Below, piece by piece: positions 20,915 through 30,342 of a stretch of 64,000 nucleotides of DNA (position 1 is the stretch's first letter; each line of letters starts with the position of its first letter). The notes below the pieces were generated by a model. It ran no database searches and was not told the origin of the DNA. It worked only from the letters and a program-made list of their open reading frames with translations. Source of the DNA: Fulvia fulva. Its lineage: Eukaryota > Ascomycota > Dothideomycetes > Mycosphaerellales > Mycosphaerellaceae. The stretch is taken from contig NC_063018.1 of the NCBI RefSeq assembly GCF_020509005.1, positions 310,001 to 374,000 of the forward strand, in the 5' to 3' direction. The translations under genes were made by a program, and so were the position numbers.

Positions 20915-21584
20915 TCATGCTGGTGACCACGGTGACTGTGGGTTGTCCGGTGATAGCGGATCCGGAGCAATCTCGTGCATTGCACTATAGGCTTCCCTCA
21001 GCAGGTCAAGGAGATGGTCCAACGCTGGATCCTCCTCAACACGAGCAAGGTTTCTCACACTTTCAAGCATTTTCTTGAGCTCAAGTATGCGATAGTGGGA
21101 GCCTCTGGCGAGTACTCGCGTGGATTTTCGACCTTCGGGTACGTACTTGATTCTTGGTCCTTTTCCACTTGTTGTTGAGGTGTTCTTTCCGGGTGGTTTC
21201 ATTGTTCCTGATGCTGGTCGAGACGTCTTGCCTCCTTTGGTCGGCTGGTTGGCAGGTCTTGAACCATTGCCTGATCCTGGCGCTGCATCTATCCCCTCAT
21301 CTCCAGACTCCGGTGGCTCTGCGTTGCTCTCGATTGTGCCTGCAATAGTCTTCGAGCCCGCCATAATGCTGTTGAAGACGTCCAATGAACACTTCACGGC
21401 TTGCAACGTAAGCTCCGGGCAGCTTGAGCTCTTTGCAGTACTCTTTTGCTTGATCGAAGGTAACACTGGTAAAGTCCCCGGTGTAGTCTTCCAGGCGAAG
21501 GCGTGGCCCTTGGAGCTTGAGCTTTGAAATTTTTGTTGGACCATCTGAAGCCACCGACTGGCTTGCTGTGCGCCTTGGTGGCAT
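20915..21584 (-). CDS. SAP-like array gene C: two-domain protein with a frame break
   Basis: The start is MPPRRTASQS at 21584. Residues about 31-75 (RLEDYTGDFTSVTFDQAKEYC...FIGRLQQHYGG) align with the first motif of gene A. The downstream part is in another frame: Lys/Thr/Gly-rich linker, then RILELKKMLESVRNLARVEEDPALDHLLDLL, which aligns with the second segment of genes A and B, and ends PQSPWSPA. The switch falls at about 21345-21375. A 58 nt intron (GTGAAG...TTGCAG) would fix the frame but would delete the conserved FIGRLQQHY helix and lacks a good branch site. A +1 shift at GGCGGGC would keep both domains. So this is either an unusual intron, a real frameshift (a pseudogene or recoded gene), or a base error. 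Confidence 0.6.
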
Positions 21585-21902
21585 GGCAGATGATTCTAGA
21601 ATTAGTGTTCAGACTCAGAGTTTGTTGACAGTTGTCAACATTTCCTCAGCCACTCTGTATGGTGTCTACTGGTTCAAAGCGACAAGATGTCACTACTCAT
21701 TGTTAGAATCTACCGGATGCGGAAAATATACGAACCAAAGTAGCCATCAACAAAGGATAACAGGATCGGGAGGTAGCACGATTGATGATGGTGTTGCTGA
21801 TGGTACTTGCTTCACGGCGGATGGTAGTGAGGCTACAGTATCACGACCGACCAAAGTTCAACCTGCTTCAAACCACACTCTCTATCATATCCCCACCTTA
21901 TG
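21585..21902. other. Spacer between array genes C and D
   Basis: This 318 nt stretch should hold the promoter of gene C and the 3' end of gene D. No exon or repeat was recognised in it. Confidence 0.35.
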
Positions 21903-22484
21903 TCAGACAAATTCATCGTCGCTGATGACCGGGATGATCAATCCGTCCACTTCTTCATCATAGTCGACGTTTGGAACGTTTTCGATGCCAGTGATAGCCG
22001 TCGCAGTCGTAGGGCCGGCAAGAGATGGCCGACCGAGCCGCCGTCTTGCCCCTGAGATGGAACTCCCTCCGCCAGCTGTCTCAAGTTCCGTATCTGAATC
22101 ATTGCCGTCAATGATATCTTGCTCAGGTGCACGGGCTGGCGGAACATCTGTTGCAGTCGGCACCGTCGGTATGCTTTTGGGCTTGGAGAGAACAGGGGCC
22201 TTGTCCTTCCCAGTCTTGGATGGACTGTTTGCAGGAGTCGTAAGATTTGAGAGAGGACCCGGCCCGAAAACCTCTTCGTCTTCGTCGTGCTTTCGCAAGA
22301 CCTTCGCCATGTTGCCTTTAGTCTGAGGATCTGGGAGTGGAAGCCCACGCTGTTCCAACTCCCTCAATAGCTTCCAGTCTTTCCAAGTACGATAGTCTCC
22401 AATATTCCTCTCGGCGCCTTTCTTGGGCAAGCTGTCAGGATCGATCCATACACCATGATATAGAACAAACCCATAAGGGGCCAT
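21903..22484 (-). CDS. SAP-like array gene D
   Basis: The frame encodes about 193 aa from MAPYGFVLYHG; it stays open upstream to 22625 without support. Residues about 29-68 carry the SAP-like motif closest to gene B (GDYRTWKDWKLLRELEQRGLPLPDPQTKGNMAKVLRKHDED). The middle is a Pro/Ser/Thr/Lys linker with acidic patches. The tail DEEVDGLIIPVISDDEF is a hydrophobic core flanked by acids, like a SUMO-interacting motif and like the tail of gene B. The second helical segment of genes A-C is missing. Function is unknown. Confidence 0.65.
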   Translation of the reverse strand: MAPYGFVLYHGVWIDPDSLPKKGAERNIGDYRTWKDWKLLRELEQRGLPLPDPQTKGNMAKVLRKHDEDEEVFGPGPLSNLTTPANSPSKTGKDKAPVLSKPKSIPTVPTATDVPPARAPEQDIIDGNDSDTELETAGGGSSISGARRRLGRPSLAGPTTATAITGIENVPNVDYDEEVDGLIIPVISDDEFV

Positions 22485-22875
22485 GTTGTTGATAGGTAGT
22501 GCGTTGTCGACGATTGTTATAACGCAGCCGTAATGATGTGATACTGGAAGCTGTGTTAGAATGTGACTCCACCAACTGCGTGGTGCGTAGTGCCTTTGTA
22601 GTGCTCGAACGCCGGAAAGGGGCACAAAGAATTCATCCTAGAGGGTTGATCCAACCTTCCTCATAGTGACTGGCTTCCTTGCAATGGGTCTTCCAAACTC
22701 AGTGGACAGATGAATGCTTGTCATGCCTGGTAGACTTTGACGTAGCCTCAGGAGCTCTACTGCCATTACGACGAGTCAAACCTATGCACACAAACGCGAG
22801 AGTAGTTCCAATGCTTTAGAAATGATGGTGTTCATCGTTTCATGATTACACAGAGCTGCAAAATGCAGTGACTGA
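22485..22875. other. Spacer between array genes D and E
   Basis: This 391 nt stretch should hold the promoter of gene D and the 3' end of gene E. No additional gene was seen. Confidence 0.35.
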
Positions 22876-24867
22876 CTATACCTTTACCTTCTTCGCCGGC
22901 TTAGAAGTCGATTCATCCGCTTGCTTTCTCTTGGGTTTTGGTGCGGTCTGCTGGGTCTTAGCATCTGGCTGCGCGACCTTCTTACCGCCGCGAGCCCGCT
23001 TGCTTGAGGCGTTGCTAGCAACGGGAGGTTCAGAGTCTCCCTGCTGGGCGACCGATGATTGCGGGTTCTTTTCCGCAGAATCCTTAGCGTTAACTTCATC
23101 CTGTCCCTCGGCATCATCTTGCTTATTCTTCTCACCAGCAGGACCTCCAGATGGACCTTCTTCGCCACCCTCATCGTCGTCTTGCCCACCAGTTGGGCCT
23201 CCTGATGGGCCTTCGCCTCCATTATTATCGTCATCTTCCTCATCAGCTGGGCCTCCAGATGGACCTTCGCCGCCATTTCCATCGTCGTCTTCATCACCAT
23301 CACCTCCACCATCTTCGACTCCAGGCTCAATGTCCCGCTCTTCGCTGTCGCGAGGACTGTAGAGCCCATCGAGCTGAGGCCACCAAGCAATGTCCAGGTC
23401 ATGCCTAATGTCACGCTTGCCTTTGGCACGGGCTTCTTGGCGTAGCTTCCATACCTCTGCAGCAGTCTTGTCAGGCCTGTGTTCATATGTACTGTTGAAC
23501 CTCCATTCGCCCGGTCCTCGAGGCACGAAACCGATCCCAGGATTGACCACTGGCCGAGTGAAGATTGTGCCTTCCTGAAGCCTAACTTCTTCCATATCCC
23601 ATGCTTTCCAGACGATGTCGATATTGGCGGTAGGATCCGGTCGATCGGGGAAATATCTTGCCAAGTTCGTTCGCAACAAGAGCACATCCTTTACGCTTGG
23701 CTTGAGATTATCTTCAAACCCATAATCTCTTTCTCCGCCCAGCTGTTGGTGCGCCGTCGCTTCCGCGCTCGCCGAAGCATACTCCCACCCTCCTAGAGTT
23801 GATCTTTGAGTCCTGTACTCTTCAGGAACGTCTTCTGGAGGGTTCTGGCCCGTCAGAGTAGCCGCCAGCGTGTTTCTGCGCAGTTGGTCTGCGAGGCGAA
23901 ACTTGGCCAGTTCCTCTTTGCGATTTCTTGACAGTGCCATGCGCACCTGATTGTAGTCTTCGAGTTGAACACGAGTCACTCCGCCAAGCTTATCTCGCTC
24001 TTCACGTAGCTCCTTGTCGGACAGGCCATCCGGGTTGTTCCGGATCGCACGTAGACGATTGTAATCGTCCGTCTGCTGTGCACTCATAGCCCCTGCCGGA
24101 GCATTGAGTTCGGTCGGCTTCACAGTGCCCTTCTTAGTAGTCGTGACTTTGGGCGGTTTGGAACCGGTGTTAGCTTTGGTCGTCGTCGCCTTCTTTTGGT
24201 TCCCTTTGACCACGTCCTCCTTTACGTCACGGGGCGGTTGCTTCCTCGGTGCCTCCTTCGGTGCCTCTTCCCTAGTCCCATCACCACCAGCAACGGGTAA
24301 CGGACGATCAGCGGGCACAGATGCAGCTTTATTCTTAGCTTCTTGTAGTCGATACGCGTTGACTATATCCTCGAAGGAGAGACCTAACTTGTCCGTGATT
24401 GCATCCACGCATTTGTCTTTGGTACTCTGGATTTTCACGCCGTGGAATCGACATATCAACTTTACCTCCGTGGCCAGGGGCTTCCGCTTTTGATACGTAT
24501 CGAACGGAACATCCGCATCGCCGTTTTGTGCTGGAGCTGCGTCACCTTCGGTAGCTTCTTCAGTGCTAGCGGCAGCTTCGGTTCCAGGGACGTTGTCCTC
24601 AAGAACCCCTTCTTCCGGTGCACGATCCTCGAGGTTCCCGTCCTCGATGGCATCGCCTTGGGCTTCTAAGGCCTTTTGTGTCTTCTTGGGGATGCGCTTT
24701 GGTCTCCCCGTGCCTTGAACGTCGTTGCTGTCGTTCAGCTCATCTGGCTCATCACCTGCTTCAGCCGGGTCCGGGCCATCTGGCTTTGTCGCCTCGACGG
24801 GTGCCTTGGTTCCCTTGCCGGGTGGTTTGGTCGGCTTGCCGGGTGCCTTGGATCCCTTGGGCGGCAT
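22876..24867 (-). CDS. SAP-like array gene E: large protein with AT-hook-like motif and acidic repeats
   Basis: The uninterrupted frame is 663 aa from MPPKGSKAPG. Residues 1-30 are Lys/Pro repeats. Residues about 52-62 (GTGRPKRIPKK) contain the GRP core of an AT-hook. Residues about 123-162 are a SAP-like motif (YQKRKPLATEVKLICRFHGVKIQ...KDKCVDAI). Further Lys-rich linkers and a long charged helical middle (ARYFPDRP...WKAWDMEEVRLQEG) follow. Near the C-terminus three 18-residue acidic repeats share the core GGEGPSGGP (DNA about 23132-23293), and the protein ends in basic clusters (KPKRKQ, KPAKKVKV) like nuclear localisation signals. Together these suggest a chromatin or DNA-associated nuclear protein, by inference. 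It is the first, largest member of the array. Confidence 0.75.
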   Translation of the reverse strand: MPPKGSKAPGKPTKPPGKGTKAPVEATKPDGPDPAEAGDEPDELNDSNDVQGTGRPKRIPKKTQKALEAQGDAIEDGNLEDRAPEEGVLEDNVPGTEAAASTEEATEGDAAPAQNGDADVPFDTYQKRKPLATEVKLICRFHGVKIQSTKDKCVDAITDKLGLSFEDIVNAYRLQEAKNKAASVPADRPLPVAGGDGTREEAPKEAPRKQPPRDVKEDVVKGNQKKATTTKANTGSKPPKVTTTKKGTVKPTELNAPAGAMSAQQTDDYNRLRAIRNNPDGLSDKELREERDKLGGVTRVQLEDYNQVRMALSRNRKEELAKFRLADQLRRNTLAATLTGQNPPEDVPEEYRTQRSTLGGWEYASASAEATAHQQLGGERDYGFEDNLKPSVKDVLLLRTNLARYFPDRPDPTANIDIVWKAWDMEEVRLQEGTIFTRPVVNPGIGFVPRGPGEWRFNSTYEHRPDKTAAEVWKLRQEARAKGKRDIRHDLDIAWWPQLDGLYSPRDSEERDIEPGVEDGGGDGDEDDDGNGGEGPSGGPADEEDDDNNGGEGPSGGPTGGQDDDEGGEEGPSGGPAGEKNKQDDAEGQDEVNAKDSAEKNPQSSVAQQGDSEPPVASNASSKRARGGKKVAQPDAKTQQTAPKPKRKQADESTSKPAKKVKV
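23132..23293 (-). repeat. In-frame 54 bp repeats encoding an acidic 18-residue unit (x3)
   Basis: Three tandem copies inside gene E encode (G/E)GEGPSGGP-type blocks, each followed by an Asp/Glu/Asn-rich half. The unit is a multiple of three, so copy-number change would not break the frame. Confidence 0.7.
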
Positions 24868-25559
24868 TCTGTGTGTAGCGCGGACTTGCTGTCCGGGAAA
24901 CTGGTATGTGTTGAGACTAGAAGATGACGATTGTAAGCAGGATCTTGGGAAGCGGCGTCAGAAACATGAGCGCTGGTGACTTTGTGGTCGCAGGTCTTTG
25001 TGCAGTCACCTTTGCCGGATGCGGCGATTACTCGATAAGTAGAACAATGACCAAAGCCGATGCGAAAGCCTTTGCGAAGAATGAACAACGCCGATCGTGC
25101 GATGAGACCACCTGTGGTGAGATTGAGGAGCCAAAGTCAGGATTGATGTCAAGTGATCATTCGCCACATTAGGAAGTCATAGGAGCAGGGATCAATGCTG
25201 TGATTCACTTCAATTGTCTGGAGCGGCCGGAAGCTATTTCATACTGTAGTAGCAAGGCCTCAAAAAGGACCCTTGTAAGGACACCTCAAGCATCACGTTG
25301 TGCCCAGAAAATCAATGGCCTCTGCGCTTTGCGACAGAGCGTTGCGATCTCGTCGGTCCTCGTGTGTCGGCGCTATGTCACATTCGCGACCTTTGCGGCC
25401 AGCGCAAGCTTGGCGGTTCCGGGTGTCGTTCAAAGCTGTGAGCCGATCACATCGTCCATCGTCGTGTGGTACAGCGGCTCCGATATAAATGTCTACAGAT
25501 CGTCGAAAGCCAGCACCCACGCCGGCATTGGTGGATGGTGTAGATGGACGCAACAGTGC
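24868..25559. other. Intergenic region upstream of array gene E
   Basis: This 692 nt stretch should hold the promoter of gene E and the 3' flank of the small gene at 25560-26059. Both are minus-strand genes. A 186-residue plus-strand frame that overlaps the 3' end of that gene has no coding signal I trust. Confidence 0.4.
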
Positions 25560-26059
25560 TTAATCATTTCTGCGCCCGGCCCCCCCCTTGCCGAAATGCA
25601 CTTTCAGTACCTGAGGCACAATGCACTGAAGATGCTCAACGACAGCACCCGGGCCTTCCTTAACCTGAAGACCATGTGGGATGGCGTACGTGGCAATATC
25701 GGGTCGGACCTTCCTGGCTATCGTCTGGATCTCGGCGGCTTGCTCAGATGTCCACATTGATGCACAAAACTACGTCGAGAGTCAGTTGAGCGTATGCGTA
25801 CAACGATGTATCGCTGGAGCGTACGAGGATGTCCGGCTTGTACTGTTGCACGGCAGGCTCGACGTCTTCAATTCCCGGGGGATCGTCAGCCACAACGTCG
25901 ACTGCCGGAATACATTGTCCAATGCTCACTCTCAACGTTCGTGACATGCAAGATGGTGTATTCGTCCTTCAATGCTTCGACCAGACGCCCCACCAAACGA
26001 TAAGCTCTCTCTGGCGCCGTGTTGACAGTGACGAGCTTGTACGGCCCTTGAGGTTGCAT
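25560..26059 (-). CDS. Small three-exon conserved-looking hypothetical protein
   Basis: Exons 26059-25930, 25865-25825 and 25769-25560 give about 126 aa. Introns are 64 nt (GTGAGC...CTGAC...TGAAG) and 55 nt (GTACGC...CTGAC...CGTAG). Splicing joins LHVTNVE to NVEPAVQQYKPDIL and then FCASMWTSEQAAEIQTIARK in one frame. Frame continuity across two short introns is strong evidence that the gene is real. The pattern is alternating beta/alpha (YKLVTVNTA; RLVGRLVEALK; YTILHV; PDILFCASMW; AEIQTIARKV; IATYAIPHGLQV), resembling a small Rossmann or receiver-like fold. An uninterrupted run of eight G lies near the end; slippage there would change the C-terminus. Function is unknown. Confidence 0.65.
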
Positions 26060-26595
26060 CGAGACGGCCGTGTCGTGGGTTCAGATCGTTCGCACTGCTG
26101 TCACTTCGTGTCTTTCATTGTGTTGTTGACTGCTGGCGGGGAAGTACAAGTATTTGAGGCCGAGGCCCGTCAGAGGTCAGACCGCTCGGAAGCAAGCCCC
26201 GCGCGAGGAGCTTTTCATCGAAACGCCGGAGCTGGACGCTGAGAACGCCTGCATCGGCATCCTTGCGGCAGCTTTACCGGCAATGGCGCTCCATCGGATA
26301 CAGAAGAACTGCTGAAAAGTGCAAGTCCGATGGCGAGCAGATGGGAAGGAGGCCGTTCTCGTAAGACCGAAAGCTCGGCTCAGAGCGGAGTTGTCATTGC
26401 CGGGTGGAGAACCCGGTCCAGACCTCACCTCATCGACGGCGTGATTGACGACGACGACATGGAGGACTTTGGTCGTTCAAAGAATTGCTTATATCAACAG
26501 CCGATATCAACAAGACCACCACGGTGCAAGAAGTGCTCAAGAAAGATTCCTCGTCCGGCGAGTGCGACACATCAACATCGACTTCGACTAGCGCC
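26060..26595. other. Divergent promoter region
   Basis: This 536 nt stretch lies between the minus-strand small gene (start 26059) and the plus-strand DUF3500 gene (start 26596). The DUF3500 frame is open from 26485 but has no earlier ATG. No other gene was seen. Confidence 0.4.
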
Positions 26596-27897
26596 ATGCC
26601 TGCCACCGCCAACGGAACCACCAATGGACATGTCGACGAAGACCTGGCAACAGCTTTCCGGAAACATCTACCGGACTTGACATCACCACGCTTCACGACC
26701 TCCAAGGAACAGACTCCTTACGAGTACTCAGAAGCCTTCCAGAAAACCCACCACCCACCATGGCTCTACAACCTGACCGAAACCTGGAAAGAACTCCTCA
26801 AAGAGCCCTACAAAGGCGTAACCAACGACGGAACCGTCCGCCCAAACCTCTACAAAAACGAAGACTTGGGCGTCAACACCGCACAAATCACCGCCGCCGT
26901 AAACACAACCCTCTCCCTCCTCACCCCCTCCCAAGCCACCCAGCTGCGCTACCCCCTCGCCTCTAAAGAATGGCGCTGCTGGTCCAACCCAGAATTCCTC
27001 CTGCGCCCCTTCGGCCTCCGCCTCGAAGGCCTTTCCGACGATCTCGCCCAATCCATCCTCTCCATCCTCTCCGCCACCTTCCCACCCGAAGGCTACGCCA
27101 AAGCGCTCGCCGCCATGCGCATCAACCACTTCCTCGGCGACCTCTGTTCCGTGCCACAACTAATGAACCAATACTCCTACAACTTCCTCCTCTTCGGCTC
27201 GCCCTCATCCACCGAAGCGTGGGGCTGGTCGTTGTATGGCCATCACTTATGTCTGTCCGTCTTTTTGAAAGGTGGGGATATCATCATATCGCCAACTTTC
27301 ACGGGCGCGGAGCCGAATCTGATCGATGCGGGGCCCTGGAAGGGGACGGCGATATTGCACAAGGAAGGGGAGTTGGGGTTGAAGTTGATGCAGAGTTTAT
27401 CGCAAGGGGAGCAGAAGACGGCGCAGATTTTCAAGTTGATGCGGGATCCGGGGATGTTGCAGAGTGGGGATTTGAAGGTTGATCGGTGGAATCAGGATGA
27501 TCAACGGCATCTTTGTGGTGCGTTTAGGGATAATCGGGTGGTGCCTTATGAAGGTGTCAAAGTGTCCACCATGACTTCGGAACAGCAGGATCTGGTTCTG
27601 GAGATTGCGGAGGAGTTCTTGCTGTATCATCCTCATAAGGCGAGGCAGAGGAGGAAGGAGCAGATCAAGGAGCATTTTGAGGAGACTTACTTCAGCTGGA
27701 TCGGTGGGTATGGCGATGATGATGCCTTTTACTATCGGGTGCAGAGCCCGGTGATAATCTTTGAGTTTGATCATCATTCGGGGGTGTTTTTGACGAATAC
27801 AGAGCCTGCAAAGTATCATACGCATACGATCGTGAGGATGCCGAATCAGGGTGATTACGGGCAGGCGTGGAGAAAGCCGGAAGAGAGAGTGCCGTAG
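26596..27897 (+). CDS. DUF3500 domain protein
   Basis: The frame encodes 433 aa from the first ATG (GCCATGCC context, MPATANGTTNG). Recognisable family segments include an N-terminal PPWLYNLTETWKELLKEPYKG and WRCWSNPEFLLR. Later come MNQYSYNFLLFGSPS, WGWSLYGHHLCLSVFLKGGDIIISPTFTGAEP, and the C-terminal FEFDHHSGVFLTN..PAKYHTHTIVR. These match the DUF3500 family, found in bacteria and fungi. The conserved His/Asp set (GHH, DHHSG, HTH) could bind a metal, which is inference; the biochemical role is not established. Codon use is strongly C-ending in the 5' half and shifts to G-ending in the 3' half. The gene converges with the SDR gene, 121 nt apart. Confidence 0.88.
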   Translation: MPATANGTTNGHVDEDLATAFRKHLPDLTSPRFTTSKEQTPYEYSEAFQKTHHPPWLYNLTETWKELLKEPYKGVTNDGTVRPNLYKNEDLGVNTAQITAAVNTTLSLLTPSQATQLRYPLASKEWRCWSNPEFLLRPFGLRLEGLSDDLAQSILSILSATFPPEGYAKALAAMRINHFLGDLCSVPQLMNQYSYNFLLFGSPSSTEAWGWSLYGHHLCLSVFLKGGDIIISPTFTGAEPNLIDAGPWKGTAILHKEGELGLKLMQSLSQGEQKTAQIFKLMRDPGMLQSGDLKVDRWNQDDQRHLCGAFRDNRVVPYEGVKVSTMTSEQQDLVLEIAEEFLLYHPHKARQRRKEQIKEHFEETYFSWIGGYGDDDAFYYRVQSPVIIFEFDHHSGVFLTNTEPAKYHTHTIVRMPNQGDYGQAWRKPEERVP

Positions 27898-28018
27898 ATA
27901 TAGTTAGAATACTGGCCGTGATGCACATACACTCATCATGTCATCTCTCGTGATCCTCGATCTGACCCATAGCAGCACCATCATTTTCCGAGGTGCTATG
28001 TCTCCACGACTTGATTCA

Positions 28019-29114
28019 TCAGTTGTTTGGAGTACCTTCGAGATTCTCTGCCACGCTCTGCTTCATAGACTTGTACCCGTCCTGGCCATACCACTTGCGC
28101 AGCAGCTCCGCACCAAGCTCGTTCGGGACTTTGCTGAGATCGCGGCCTTCGTTCTCTGGTGCCTTGGCGGTGGTTGTGTTGCTCGGTCGTAGCTCCTTGA
28201 CGAGCTCGATGATGTCAGTCCAGTTGAAGGGTACGTTGAAGGCAAAGATGCGCTCCTCCTGGAGGCTTGAGTCCAATGCTGCTGCGATGACGTGGAGTCG
28301 GGCATCGTCGATGACATCGATCATGTATTCTGTTGAAATAGTTAGTATTGTAATATGCAAGTCTTGACAGAGTCTGCAACGTACGTGGAGCCGATCCAGG
28401 CACATCGCCCTTGAGGATCGAGAGCACAGCGCCGCCTGTTGCACCAGGTGATGAGAGGATCTTTCCCATGTTGAAGTTTGGCAACACGGCATTGCCGACA
28501 AAGCCCGGTGCCTCCTCGGCGAGGTACTTCCAGAATGCTTTCTCTGCTTCGGTCTTGGAGGCAGCGTACACAGGGAAGGCACGATCTTGATTATATGGTG
28601 GTGGCGCCCAAGCGATGTCCAGAGCCTCCTGATCCCAGTCGTCCGCAGTGTAAGTGATCTCCTTGCCAGGATGTGGCAAGCACACAGCGGTGGAGCTTGA
28701 AGTGTAGACGAAACGCTTGATGGTGCCGGCTTGCTTCGCAGACTTGAGGATGGATAGCACACCGGCGACAGTAGGCTTCACCACCTTGTTGGGGTCCGTT
28801 CCGAAAGTGGTATCGCTGGCCACATGAATGACCGCGTCCACGCCTGGTACTGCCTGGTCGAAAGCGCCGTCATGCTCGAAGTTCTCGACAACGACTGTGG
28901 TGTAGTCGGGATTGTTGTTGTAGGTCTTCTTGGTGGCGTCACACTTCTCTTGGGTGCGGGCGGTACCGCGGACCTTGTAGCCTGCCTGGAGGGCCTCGTT
29001 TACAACATGCGAGGCAATGTAGCCAGAAGCGCCTGTGACAAGGATGAGTGAGCCTTTCGGGAGTGCTGTGGCTTGGCCGGTCAGCTTGGCAGCGATGTTC
29101 TTGATGGCCTCCAT
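28019..29114 (-). CDS. Extended short-chain dehydrogenase/reductase (NAD-dependent epimerase/ketoreductase type)
   Basis: Exons 29114-28385 and 28329-28019 give about 346 aa. The 55 nt intron (GTACGT...CTAAC...CAACAG) restores the frame GSAPQYMIDVIDDARLHV. The N-terminal Rossmann motif is TGASGYIASHV (G28, G31). The catalytic set is Ser at about 139-141 (YTSSSTAV) and YAASK (Y183, K187). The C-terminus (FNVPFNWTDIIELVKELRP) matches dihydroflavonol-reductase/Gre2-like enzymes. These are NADPH-dependent reductases of aldehydes and ketones or 2-oxo compounds, usually cytosolic. The exact substrate cannot be read from the sequence. Confidence 0.9.
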
Positions 29115-30342
29115 CTTGTGAGTGGAACGCGAGTGTGTTGGATGGTTACAATGTGGGAGTGAAGTCGAGATTGCCTAGACGAAGCGCAGAGAGGTGGGTC
29201 CCTTGCCTCGTGGAACCTGGAAGCTGCAAGCCTGCTCCTTCTCTTGCAATGACGTTGAGGTCGAACTTTAGGCAAGAAGCAATCAATACCTTGCGGCCGC
29301 GTTCTACGGCATAAGATCATGCTCTTGCACGCATACATGTAACATGACATGTGATCAACGGCCCTCGATCGATGCTTTACTCGCCAAGATGCAGCTTTCG
29401 CAACGAAGAGAAAGGGAGTGTTACGACGCGAGAAAGGTTGGATGGTTGACAGGGATCACTGCTGAGTCAGCCGCCAGTACAATGTTTCTTACACCTACAT
29501 TAGACTATACGTACATGTAACATCGAGGTGACCTCAGCAAGTACCATCGGCGGCTCCCATGGTGTAATGCCTCCATATCACAGTGATGGCAGTCCACTGA
29601 CTGCCTGAACCTGTCGCTGCGAGGTAAGATTGCGAGGATAGCGATCGCAAATCTACTCTGCTGGCAAGCATTGGAAGACCGCAAAGGGGTGCCATCATCG
29701 TCAGATACCGCTAGGAGAGCGCTGATCGTCGACATCACGATATACTCAGCCCACGGGCCCCTTCTGAATCCGAGGTGTAACCTTCATCCGTTTCTGTTGG
29801 GCTTTTCGACCAGGATCATTTCGCAGATCTGTCACTACTACGACTCTCCGCAACACTTAGCCTGAGGGACCGAAAAGGGAAGCAACAAGAGCACACTTCA
29901 GTAGTTTCTCATTGATCGATGATCGATGCTCAATGGCAGGCCAAAATCCCGCCCAAACACGACGATAATCAGGATCGTCGCCGTGGTGCCACATCTTCTA
30001 ATCAGTAGTGCCAACGAAGCCAACATTGCCACATGGAAACCTTGCGGCTCATATGGAATCTGTACGCCGACCGAATGTCAAGGCCGACTAGCTGGACACG
30101 ATCAGCGTGGTACGTGTATGTCTTTCACGCCTTTCGATGTGGTCTCCAGCTCTCTCTTCAGTCCTTCACTTCTTCATGTCCCTATCCTCGCAATTAGGAA
30201 GACTTGCTGCCATCTTTCATTGAATCTTAGCTTAATCTACTGTATTTCCATTATCATCATCCAGCGTGGCGCACCACCACTACGACCCATCTGCCCTGCT
30301 CCCAGCGCAGGGAGCCTCCAAAGTCAAGCCAGCCTTACCACG
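29115..30342. other. 1.2 kb intergenic region
   Basis: This stretch lies between the divergent SDR gene and the small gene at 30343 and should hold both promoters. No exon with coding signal was found. A TACATGTAACAT element occurs twice (about 29335 and 29512), which may be chance. Confidence 0.4.

Noticed and set aside
22868..23362. Ser/Pro-rich plus-strand frame with repeats
   Set aside because: It is the antisense of the acidic Gly/Pro repeats in array gene E.
18361..24867. Secondary-metabolite or transposon-derived cluster
   Set aside because: No synthase, tailoring enzyme, transporter, transposase, integrase or terminal repeats were seen in or around the five-gene array.
25200..25760. 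Plus-strand open frame of 186 codons
   Set aside because: It overlaps in antisense the terminal exon of the spliced gene at 25560-26059, which has splice signals and a coherent fold pattern. The plus frame has neither.
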